Below are positions 1 to 4,397 of a DNA stretch of 6,800 nt, piece by piece. Made by a program: the position numbers and the translations under genes. A model generated the notes under the pieces. The model was not told the DNA's origin, searched no databases, and saw only the letters and a list, made by a program, of their open reading frames with translations. Numbering within the stretch: the first letter of the stretch is position 1; every line of letters starts with the position of its first letter. This DNA comes from Anaerolineae bacterium CG2_30_64_16 (lineage in GTDB: Bacteria > Chloroflexota > Anaerolineae > CG2-30-64-16): NCBI GenBank assembly GCA_001871755.1, contig MNXL01000013.1, positions 1 through 6,800 of the forward strand, given 5' to 3'.

Positions 1-76
1 TGCCACCCCCACCGCCACCACCGCCGCCACCACCGCCACCGCCCGAGAATCCGCCACCTCCGAAGCCACCGCCACC
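1..76. repeat. Low-complexity GCC/ACC repeat encoding the glycine tail
   Basis: On the plus strand this stretch is almost entirely CC-rich triplets (gcc, acc). On the minus strand it reads as GGT/GGC codons, giving runs of glycine broken by Phe and Ser. It is the coding DNA of the DUF2207 tail, not a separate element. Such tracts are prone to slippage and assembly error, so the exact glycine count is uncertain. Confidence 0.8.
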
Positions 77-1930
77 GCTCGAGCTGGGCTGGCTGGTGAG
101 GGTGCGCCCCGCCTGCGAGAGCATACTGCCTAAACCGGCGCTCATCCCGGCCAGTGAGGCGCCCATGCCGCGGGACATCCCTTCCAGGGACGGCGCGCCC
201 CCTTCCCGCGAGGTCGGCGCGGCGTGACCGGGGACGCGCGAGCCGGCCAGCTCGCCACCCATCGACCGGCCACCCTGATAGATCGGCCGGCCGTACCCGC
301 GGCCATCGCCGTAAGGGATCCACCACGTGGGCGCGGGGGCATCGACCCGCTCGAACTTGCGGATCCAATCCTCCTCCAACTCAAACGCCACCGCATAGGG
401 CAGATAGCGCTCGAAGATGCCGGTTGCCTCCTCGACCTTGGTGTATTTCTCCAGGTTCTGCAAATAGCGCTTGAACGCCTTCCACCGGGCGGCCGCGTCC
501 GCGCCCTTCTCGGTGCGCCGCGGCATATAGCGGGACAGGATCATCAACCCGATGGCTGGCACGCCCAGGCCCAGCGGCACACAGATCGCTGCGGGAGAGT
601 ACTGGACCAGGGCGCCCAGCAGCACAAAGCCGATGAAACCGGTCACGACCAGCGCGGCGATGCCCAGACATCCGAAACGATTGCGGGTGGTCTCCGGGCT
701 CTCTTTGAAGAAGCCTTCGCTCACCACCTCTGCATACAAAGCCTTGCGCAGCTTGGGGATTGCGGTGTAGAACTTGTTCTTCAGATCCGACAGCTCGACC
801 TGGCGACGCTTGCCGAAGAGCTCCTTGATCAGGAGCTCTTCATACGCGCGCAATGACGCGTTCGATTCCTTCAACCGATAGACGAAGTCGGAATGGCTGC
901 CGATCCCCAGGAAGCCAGGCTCCTGGGTCTCCTCGATTTCCAGCACACCGCGCCGGGCCAGGTCGAGGATGCTGGCCAGGATATCCTGCATGTCGGCGCT
1001 CTCGTCCACGAGCGTGCCCGCCAGACCCGCGGGGAGATCCGACGGTGGTTCGGGCAGATAGTCGGCGATCATGCCCACCGGCGCATCACGGCCGCGGCGG
1101 TACCACCACAGGTAGAGCAGTACCGGCCCGCCGATCGCCAGCAGCCCGCCCAGTGCGCCGAACCCCAGGGTCATCACCGGTCCCCACTGCGCCTGGAACG
1201 CCTGCTGTTCGGCCTTGCGCTCGGCTTCCTGATCCAACTGCTGCTGCCACGGTTGGGCCGCGCCCGCCACGATGCCGTGCTGCCACTCGGCCACCACTTC
1301 CACCTCCTGCCCCGCGTTGATCCGGCCCTTGACCTGGATGGTTGCATCACGCTGGCCGGGCTGGAAGGTCGCGACGCCCTCTGCGCCGTACAGGCCGTAG
1401 TTGGTGAAGGTCGCGGCGTCGGGCACGTGCAGCGTGATCACGGAAGTTTGGGTGGGGAACGGGTTGCCGCTGGGGATCGCTTTCCAGTAGAGCTGATCCA
1501 CGCCTTTGTCAGGATAGTAGCGCAGCGCACCCGAAACCGTATAGCCAATCACGATCGTGCGGCGGGTGTCGGTGCTGGGTGGAAAGTTGTAGCGGACCTT
1601 GAGGTAGCCGCTTTCCTGGAATGTCCGGTATGTGTAGGGCGCGTCGGTGTTGGCAAGGGTGTACTGTGGCCCGCCCAACTCGCCCACGGTGACGTCACTG
1701 ATGCTGCTCAGGCGGTTGAGCGCGATCTCGCGCTGGCCGTAACGAAAAGTGCCGGAGGTGAACACCAACTCCTGGGTCTCGATCACGCGCAGATCGCCGT
1801 TCTTCTGCACGGTGATATCCACGTCGTAGCGCTGCCAATAGAGTGTCTTGTCCTGCGCCTGGGCCACGCTGGCGAACGCCAACGTGAGCGCCAGCATCAG
1901 GAACAACACGGAGAACCATTTTCGTCGCAT
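1..1930 (-). CDS. DUF2207 family predicted membrane protein, C-terminus beyond left edge
   Basis: Translating from the ATG at 1930 gives at least 643 open codons to the window edge. The start is supported by GGAAGGAG seven bases upstream (1945-1938). Residues 1-25 look like a cleavable signal peptide (MRRK, a hydrophobic core, then AQA before Gln26). Residues 26 to about 250 form an exported beta-rich DUF2207-type region. A membrane segment follows at about 252-277, ending in WWYRRGRDAP, the usual junction in this family. A cytoplasmic helical part comes next, then two adjacent membrane segments (about 421-442 and 446-466), a second cytoplasmic part, and from residue 619 an almost pure glycine tail with a few Phe and Ser. 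This order matches DUF2207 (YciQ-like) proteins, which often end in such a tail. Their molecular role is not established, and they often neighbour LemA genes; any such neighbour would be outside this window. Only the last few residues seem to be missing. Confidence 0.88.
   Translation of the reverse strand, partial: MRRKWFSVLFLMLALTLAFASVAQAQDKTLYWQRYDVDITVQKNGDLRVIETQELVFTSGTFRYGQREIALNRLSSISDVTVGELGGPQYTLANTDAPYTYRTFQESGYLKVRYNFPPSTDTRRTIVIGYTVSGALRYYPDKGVDQLYWKAIPSGNPFPTQTSVITLHVPDAATFTNYGLYGAEGVATFQPGQRDATIQVKGRINAGQEVEVVAEWQHGIVAGAAQPWQQQLDQEAERKAEQQAFQAQWGPVMTLGFGALGGLLAIGGPVLLYLWWYRRGRDAPVGMIADYLPEPPSDLPAGLAGTLVDESADMQDILASILDLARRGVLEIEETQEPGFLGIGSHSDFVYRLKESNASLRAYEELLIKELFGKRRQVELSDLKNKFYTAIPKLRKALYAEVVSEGFFKESPETTRNRFGCLGIAALVVTGFIGFVLLGALVQYSPAAICVPLGLGVPAIGLMILSRYMPRRTEKGADAAARWKAFKRYLQNLEKYTKVEEATGIFERYLPYAVAFELEEDWIRKFERVDAPAPTWWIPYGDGRGYGRPIYQGGRSMGGELAGSRVPGHAAPTSREGGAPSLEGMSRGMGASLAGMSAGLGSMLSQAGRTLTSQPSSSGGGGFGGGGFSGGGGGGGGGGGGGG
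815..841. repeat. Perfect 11-bp inverted repeat inside the DUF2207 gene
   Basis: GAAGAGCTCCT (815-825) is followed by a 5-base loop (TGATC) and by its exact reverse complement AGGAGCTCTTC (831-841). On the coding strand it encodes Glu-Glu-Leu-Leu-Ile-Lys-Glu-Leu-Phe, so it may be only a by-product of repeated Glu-Leu codons. The mRNA could form a strong hairpin here. Confidence 0.6.
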
Positions 1931-1937
1931 CACATCG

Positions 1938-1945
1938 CTCCTTCC
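1938..1945 (-). promoter_or_regulatory. Ribosome binding site of the DUF2207 gene
   Basis: GGAAGGAG lies seven bases before the ATG at 1930. This is a near-ideal Shine-Dalgarno sequence and fixes the start codon just ahead of a convincing signal peptide. Confidence 0.8.
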
Positions 1946-1980
1946 CGAACCGGGTCGCTCGAAACCGGGTGAATCGACGG

Positions 1981-2066
1981 CCCTAACCCGGACTAGCCGG
2001 ACCCACGGCAGTGAAAGCCGATAGAGAAATGCCTCGCACAGAATGCAGGCATCTCACGGGTTAGGC
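1981..2066. repeat. Inverted repeat in the DUF2207 leader, attC-like ends
   Basis: CCTAACCCG (1982-1990) and CGGGTTAGG (2057-2065) are exact reverse complements. A smaller pair, ATGCCT (2029-2034) and AGGCAT (2047-2052), lies inside them. In minus-strand reading the outer ends are GCCTAAC and GTTAGGG, close to attC R'' and R' core sites, and the stop codon of the preceding small ORF falls in GCCTAAC as it does at attC site A. However, the AGCGTT box and the 6-8 bp second stem found in sites A, B and C are missing here. The repeat may be a degenerate attC or simply a structured 5' leader. Confidence 0.5.
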
Positions 2067-2312
2067 CCTATTGTACCACATCTGCGCAATCCCAGCAGAA
2101 CGCGGCCCGACAGCAGGCTGACACCTGTCACAACACATTACGAGAAATGCGCCCGCAAGTTGCGACTCACGGGCGCCCCAGATTGGGACGCGGAAGCGCT
2201 CGGCGGGCCACGATGGCAGCACGTCTAAAAAGGTAACGTCGTGCGCGCCAAGTTCATCCCGTTCAAAATCATACTCAAAGTCAGATGGCGTGAAACGATG
2301 CCAATCAACCAT
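2061..2312 (-). CDS. Small ORF, possible remnant of a BrnT-like toxin
   Basis: This 83-codon ORF begins at the ATG at 2312 and stops in the GCCTAAC at 2066-2060. Residues 12-28 (FEYDFERDELGAHDVTF) resemble the opening of BrnT-type toxins, including the FEWD...H.V.F pattern of the intact BrnT gene in this window. After about residue 30 the resemblance ends and the remainder (tryptophan-, arginine- and cysteine-containing) matches nothing I recognise. A perfect TATAAT lies only five bases before the ATG, so any product from that promoter would come from a nearly leaderless transcript, and no ribosome binding site is visible. It could be a truncated toxin gene running on into unrelated DNA, or a chance ORF. 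Treat it as doubtful. Confidence 0.3.
   Translation of the reverse strand: MVDWHRFTPSDFEYDFERDELGAHDVTFLDVLPSWPAERFRVPIWGARESQLAGAFLVMCCDRCQPAVGPRSAGIAQMWYNRA
2070..2098 (-). promoter_or_regulatory. Candidate extended -10 promoter for the DUF2207 gene
   Basis: On the minus strand TGGTACAAT gives an extended -10 element with the hexamer TACAAT at 2075-2070. The -35 region (CTGCTG at 17 bp spacing, 2098-2093) is poor, as is common with extended -10 promoters. Transcription would start near 2063, giving a leader of about 130 bases that contains the inverted repeat. A dyad, TGACA-N2-TGTCA (2119-2130), lies about 60 bases upstream of that start. Confidence 0.4.
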
Positions 2313-2317
2313 AGAAG

Positions 2318-2345
2318 ATTATACTCCGCTTGAGTGTCGCGACAA
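2318..2345 (-). promoter_or_regulatory. Candidate sigma-70 promoter with palindrome over the -35
   Basis: TTGTCG (2345-2340), a 16-base spacer and a perfect TATAAT (2323-2318) read on the minus strand towards the small ORF and DUF2207. The perfect 10-bp palindrome TGTCGCGACA (2335-2344) overlaps the -35 and could be a repressor site. The predicted start, near 2311, coincides with the ATG at 2312. Confidence 0.5.
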
Positions 2346-2367
2346 GGCGGGGCGAAGACAAATGGCG

Positions 2368-2473
2368 TATAAACGCTGAAGCGCACCGCCGCGCTCGACT
2401 GGAAAACATGTTATCCATCACGATGCGATAAATCTGAGCGTTCCTCGGAGTGGTCGGTGCGCGGGTGTTAGGC
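2368..2473 (-). repeat. attC-like integron recombination site A
   Basis: In minus-strand reading the site opens with R'' GCCTAAC (2473-2467) and closes with GCGTTTATA, in which R' is GTTTATA (2374-2368). The inner arms GCGCACCG (2381-2388) and CGGTGCGC (2455-2462) are exact reverse complements, and a few unpaired bases (TGAA/GG) separate them from the core sites. A 106-bp imperfect hairpin with conserved ends and a variable middle is the standard attC plan. R' is degenerate beyond GTT, as expected at an array edge where the outer half belongs to the flanking DNA. The stop codon of the DUF2442 gene lies within R''. Confidence 0.75.
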
Positions 2474-2746
2474 GACGACTCTCTCTCCTGCTACGGTTTC
2501 GGCAACACGCGTTTCAGGAATGCTGTCCATGTACAGTGTATCGGGGCAGAAGTCTTGACCGTGTTCCCATTGCACACTGCCCAAGAATGGTTTGACCGAG
2601 TTGAAGATGCTCATGCTTTTCAACTCTCGAAATATCCCGATGTTCAGATAGGGTTTCACATCAAAGCGTTTCACTTCGCCATTTGTGAAAACCAAAGTGA
2701 TTGTGTAATCGGGATTAGGTTTGACCATCTTGACTCGCGGATTCAT
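2468..2746 (-). CDS. DUF2442 domain protein, putative antitoxin-like partner of DUF4160
   Basis: The 92-residue product matches the DUF2442 pattern: an opening strand (VKMVKPNPDYTITLVFTNGE), then KRFDVKPYL at about 26-34, and the signature FLGSVQWEHGQDFCPDTLY at 54-72 with Trp60, Asp65, Pro68 and Asp69. It starts 12 bases after the DUF4160 stop, and AGGAGGGG overlapping that stop supplies a strong ribosome binding site, so the two genes are translated from one message. The stop codon TAA is part of the attC core GCCTAAC, typical of cassette genes. DUF2442 and DUF4160 genes are often adjacent and are treated as a putative type II toxin-antitoxin module; which member is toxic is not settled, and the family also includes proteins resembling the N-terminal part of NadS/HigA-like antitoxins. 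The tail from about residue 73 is cassette-specific. Confidence 0.8.
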   Translation of the reverse strand: MNPRVKMVKPNPDYTITLVFTNGEVKRFDVKPYLNIGIFRELKSMSIFNSVKPFLGSVQWEHGQDFCPDTLYMDSIPETRVAETVAGERVVA

Positions 2747-2758
2747 AAAAATCCCCTC

Positions 2759-3028
2759 CTATCTCAAAGGTTCAATCTTGAAAACGTCTTGCCCATGGCT
2801 GGCAAGTTCCCAGTCTGCCATCAGTTCGTCTTGATGAATTTCTATCCATGCCAAAAGCAATTTCAATCTGCTTGCCTTTAGTTCGCCTTCCAGTATCTCG
2901 CCGTTTGGGATAGCAATAACTACTTCTTGGTCTTGGTATTTGACGTGAATGTGAGGAAGGTGATGTCTACGAGTATCAAGGTAGTACATCGAAACGATGA
3001 TGCCGTAGAACATTGAAATGACCGCCAT
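2759..3028 (-). CDS. DUF4160 domain protein, putative toxin-antitoxin component
   Basis: The 89-residue product shows the DUF4160 layout: an opening ISMFYGIIVSMYYLD (residues 4-18), the histidine-rich signature HHLPHIHVKY (22-31), a strand EVVIAIPNGEILEG (35-48) and a C-terminal helical part with LAWIEIHQDEL (59-69) followed by W73. The length is normal for the family. The ATG at 3028 is chosen because AAGGAG (3044-3039) lies ten bases before it and homologues start with a short M-x-x-I-S-x-F-Y-G leader. It is the first gene of its cassette and is followed by DUF2442 with a 12-base gap. The biochemical activity is unknown; the clustered histidines could be catalytic or metal-binding, but that is only inference. 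Confidence 0.82.
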   Translation of the reverse strand: MAVISMFYGIIVSMYYLDTRRHHLPHIHVKYQDQEVVIAIPNGEILEGELKASRLKLLLAWIEIHQDELMADWELASHGQDVFKIEPLR

Positions 3029-3092
3029 AGATTCACGTCTCCTTATCTTCGCGTCGCTTGTGGCACTGCTGTCCTGTCAAAAACGTGCTGTC

Positions 3093-3215
3093 GCCTAACG
3101 CTACAGCACGCCGCAATGCCGACGCCACGCGCGTCTTTCAGACAACTTCCCATTGTGCCAACCAACCGCGCCAAAAAGCCGCGTGCGTGGCATTGTCGGC
3201 GTGCGAGTGTTTTCC
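3093..3215 (-). repeat. attC-like integron recombination site B
   Basis: In minus-strand reading the site runs from R'' GGAAAAC (3215-3209) to the canonical end GCGTTAGGC, with R' GTTAGGC (3099-3093). The arms GCACGCCG (3106-3113) and CGGCGTGC (3197-3204) pair perfectly. A second arm, GCCACGCGCG (3124-3133) with CGTGCGTGGC (3182-3191), pairs with few mismatches. The right end AGCGTTAGGC is the classical attC 3' end. R'' and R' do not match each other because in an integrated array they come from different cassettes. Confidence 0.82.
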
Positions 3216-3254
3216 GCTCGTGCGTGGTCTGTATTCTTGCGCTTTTGCTCTGTG

Positions 3255-3551
3255 CTACTTTGTGGCTGTTTTCCGCTGGGCGGGAATGAGCCGAATCAAG
3301 GAACGCAACGTCACGTTGACAGAGTCCGAGTCTGGAAAATACTTTCGGACATCTGGCTCCAAAATGACCGCGCCTTTTGCAGGTGTTACCTCTTTGACGA
3401 GGATTGTCCCGTCTGCCTTGTGAATGGTAATTGTATACCCACCCTGCATGGCTCGGTAGTGTTTGCCGCGCACCCCGCCCGTGAAATCGTATTCGGCGCG
3501 CATATCATCATCCTTTAGTGTCTGTGTTCCTTCAGTCATTACCTTCCTCAT
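3255..3551 (-). CDS. Small BrnT-associated protein, probable antitoxin, non-RHH
   Basis: This 98-codon ORF overlaps the end of brnT by 20 bases. Three starts are possible: ATG 3551 (GGAG five bases upstream), ATG 3539 (overlapping the brnT stop) and ATG 3503 (AAGG eight bases upstream). From Met17 the sequence (MRAEYDFTGGVRGKHY) looks like a natural N-terminus, so the true product may be 82 residues. The body is rich in beta-strand patterns (GGYTITIHKADGT at 37-49, GAVILEPDVRKYFPDSDSVN at 60-79) and ends in a short helix, LRSLIRLI. I recognise this as a family of small uncharacterised proteins found beside BrnT-type toxins. It lacks the ribbon-helix-helix of the classical BrnA antitoxin. The antitoxin role is inferred from position and translational coupling. 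Confidence 0.7.
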   Translation of the reverse strand: MRKVMTEGTQTLKDDDMRAEYDFTGGVRGKHYRAMQGGYTITIHKADGTILVKEVTPAKGAVILEPDVRKYFPDSDSVNVTLRSLIRLIPAQRKTATK

Positions 3552-3816
3552 ATTGTCTCCGTTCTGTTGGCGTTGCCTTACGGCAACTGATAATCCGTAT
3601 CTTCGTTCCGCGTTCCGTGTAGGACACTACCAGCAACCGACCTTTGTCAGAAGTACCGATGTCAAGGTAGCGTTCCTCGTCTGCGGAATGGTCAGGGTCA
3701 GGCAGCGTGATTGAAAATGGGTCACTGAAAACCGTTGCGCCTTCATCAAAACTGACCTTGTGCCATTTGAGATTCGCTTTCGCTTTTTCTTCATCCCACT
3801 CAAAGTTAGGTCTCAT
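3532..3816 (-). CDS. brnT: BrnT family ribonuclease toxin
   Basis: The 94-residue product has the full BrnT pattern: FEWDEEKAKANLKWHKVSF (5-23), a helix leading to ATVFSDPF (27-34), an acidic turn and EERYLDIG (47-54), strands RLLVVSYTERG (60-70) and KIRIISCRKAT (72-82), and the terminal ERRQYEEG (85-92). BrnT proteins have a RelE-like fold and act as ribonucleases that block translation until bound by their antitoxin. The conserved Arg residues of RIISxRxAT are present, so it looks intact. The start at 3816 has GAGG eight bases upstream. It is the first gene of cassette 2, and the toxin-first order is the BrnT norm. The partner is not the usual BrnA. Confidence 0.88.
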   Translation of the reverse strand: MRPNFEWDEEKAKANLKWHKVSFDEGATVFSDPFSITLPDPDHSADEERYLDIGTSDKGRLLVVSYTERGTKIRIISCRKATPTERRQYEEGND

Positions 3817-3889
3817 TGCGATTGCCTCAAACCATTACGTATTTCTGCCTACGACGTGGCGAGCCGACTTTCGATTACAAGGGCATGGC

Positions 3890-4005
3890 GGAAAACGCTG
3901 AAGCGGGCTGCCGTGCCGCGCGCGTGACCCAGACCCTCCCAGGCGCACCGCCCAACTCACGTGACCGCCGGCCCGCGCGGCATGGTCGGCCCGCGGGTGT
4001 TGGCG
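3890..4005 (-). repeat. attC-like integron recombination site C
   Basis: In minus-strand reading R'' is CGCCAAC (4005-3999) and the site ends in AGCGTTTTCC with R' GTTTTCC (3896-3890). GCGGGC (3903-3908) pairs exactly with GCCCGC (3989-3994). CCGTGCCGCGCG (3911-3922) pairs at 11 of 12 positions with CGCGCGGCATGG (3974-3985). The box next to R', GCTTCAGCGTT, is shared with site A and is nearly the same in site B (GCTGTAGCGTT). Total length is 116 bp. Confidence 0.78.
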
Positions 4006-4091
4006 GTCGGGCATAGTGATCAGCCCCGTGCGAAATGCCGTGACTCCCATCGCTGCAACCACCGCTCGCCCGTGCAATGCCTGACGGCCAA
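3896..4091 (-). mobile_element. Gene-less mini-cassette 1 with attC C
   Basis: The predicted cuts at half-site D (after 4092) and site C (after 3896) enclose 196 bp. Of these, attC C takes 110, so about 86 bp remain. No gene fits there: the minus-strand ORF starting at 4077 runs straight through the attC hairpin. The 5' core GTTGGCC and the 3' core CGCCAAC share the six-base complementary GTTGGC/GCCAAC. Short cassettes without genes are known in integron arrays. Confidence 0.5.
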
Positions 4092-4108
4092 CGCTAAAGC
4101 CCCCCGCA
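4086..4108 (-). repeat. attC half-site or attI-like boundary D
   Basis: In minus-strand reading this is a G-rich stem half followed by GCTTTAGCGTTGGCC. The box GCTTTAGCGTT parallels GCTTCAGCGTT (sites A and C) and GCTGTAGCGTT (site B). I could not find the partner R''/L'' half within the next 250 bases, so it is either a truncated attC or the insertion point (attI-like) of the array. Confidence 0.5.
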
Positions 4109-4214
4109 ACGGCACGCTCCGATGCAAAGACGCCTTGCCTTTAACCGACCAACTGCGCCAGCTGGTGCGGTGGCCAGCCGACAACGAGCGAAAACGCAAC
4201 CGAAGATCGGCTGA

Positions 4215-4243
4215 ATTATATGGCATGTATACCCAGGTGTCAA
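4215..4243 (-). promoter_or_regulatory. Perfect-consensus sigma-70 promoter facing the cassette array
   Basis: On the minus strand TTGACA (4243-4238), exactly 17 bases, then TATAAT (4220-4215): all 12 consensus positions and the optimal spacing. The predicted start is near 4208, about 117 bases before boundary D and about 390 bases before brnT. No other gene start lies between, so it most likely transcribes the cassettes, as a Pc promoter does in integrons. Confidence 0.75.
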
Positions 4244-4251
4244 AGAGCAAA

Positions 4252-4289
4252 CGTGCGACACGCCTTGAAAGGGTATCGCACGTCGCACG
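4252..4289. repeat. Inverted repeat upstream of the array promoter
   Basis: CGTGCGAC (4252-4259) is the exact reverse complement of GTCGCACG (4282-4289). The right arm is part of a tandem 7-mer TCGCACG-TCGCACG (4276-4289), so the left arm can pair with either copy. T-rich DNA flanks it on both sides (TTTTCTT on plus, TTTGCTCTTT on minus). It could be a weak bidirectional terminator or an operator just upstream of the -35 at 4243. Confidence 0.45.
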
Positions 4290-4350
4290 GTTTTCTTCCG
4301 TACAAAAGTCGCCCCCGTCGATGTTAATTCTGGGGGCCAGGGGTCCTTTC

Positions 4351-4390
4351 GACAAGGTCCCCAGCGCCTCCCAGGCGCCGGGGACCTGTC
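4351..4390. terminator. Strong hairpin just after the PanE-like gene
   Basis: AGGTCCCCAGCGCC (4355-4368) and GGCGCCGGGGACCT (4374-4387) pair at 13 of 14 positions around a 5-base loop. GAC/GTC extends the stem across one bulged base. It begins eight bases past the gene's stop codon in the transcript direction. No U-tract follows, so it is not a textbook intrinsic terminator; it could stabilise the 3' end or be a dispersed palindromic repeat. Confidence 0.5.
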
Positions 4391-4397
4391 AACCCGC

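Larger units (their letters stand above)
2374..3098 (-). mobile_element. Gene cassette 3: DUF4160/DUF2442 pair plus attC A
   Basis: The boundaries are drawn at the predicted G/TT cuts in sites B (after 3099) and A (after 2374), giving 725 bp. The cassette holds two co-oriented genes that end at its own attC. Its 5' core GTTAGGC (at site B) is the exact reverse complement of its 3' core GCCTAAC (at site A), as expected for an excised circle. There are about 70 bases of leader and no clear promoter: a TTGACA at 3080-3075 has no -10 at proper spacing. Confidence 0.7.
3099..3895 (-). mobile_element. Gene cassette 2: BrnT toxin pair plus attC B
   Basis: The limits are the predicted G/TT cuts in site C (after 3896) and site B (after 3099), giving 797 bp. 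It carries brnT and its overlapping partner gene, both ending upstream of attC B. The 5' core GTTTTCC and the 3' core GGAAAAC are exact reverse complements although this 7-mer is unusual for an integron, so the match is unlikely to be a generic consensus effect. The base composition is visibly more AT-rich than in the flanking chromosome. Confidence 0.72.

Noticed and set aside
224..856. Plus-strand ORF of 210 codons
   Set aside because: It is antisense to the DUF2207 gene and has no domain or ribosome binding site.
893..1972. Long plus-strand ORF of 359 codons
   Set aside because: It is antisense to the DUF2207 gene, which has a signal peptide, membrane segments and a strong ribosome binding site; the plus-strand product has no recognisable domain.
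2119..2130. TGACACCTGTCA dyad as a CRP/FNR-type operator
   Set aside because: The 5-base half sites fit no regulator I can name, and the position about 60 bases upstream of a weak promoter prediction is not enough to call an operator.
2450..2881. Plus-strand ORF of 143 codons
   Set aside because: It is antisense to the DUF4160/DUF2442 pair, whose family motifs are clear on the minus strand.
3075..3080. TTGACA upstream of the DUF4160 gene as an internal cassette promoter
   Set aside because: No -10 hexamer occurs at 15-19 bases; the nearest A/T-rich hexamers are 24 or more bases away.
3058..3518. Two overlapping plus-strand ORFs of 121 codons
   Set aside because: They cover attC B and the antisense of the BrnT partner gene, and show no domain.
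3835..4077. Minus-strand ORF of 80 codons in the mini-cassette
   Set aside because: Most of it is the attC C hairpin translated; the composition is arbitrary and it runs past the cassette edge.
2368..4092. CRISPR array
   Set aside because: The repeated units are hairpins over 100 bp long with variable middles spaced about 700 bp apart around genes, not short direct repeats with uniform spacers.
4020..4355. Minus-strand ORF of 111 codons between the array and the PanE-like gene
   Set aside because: It runs through the perfect promoter, the inverted repeat and boundary D, has no recognisable domain and no ribosome binding site.
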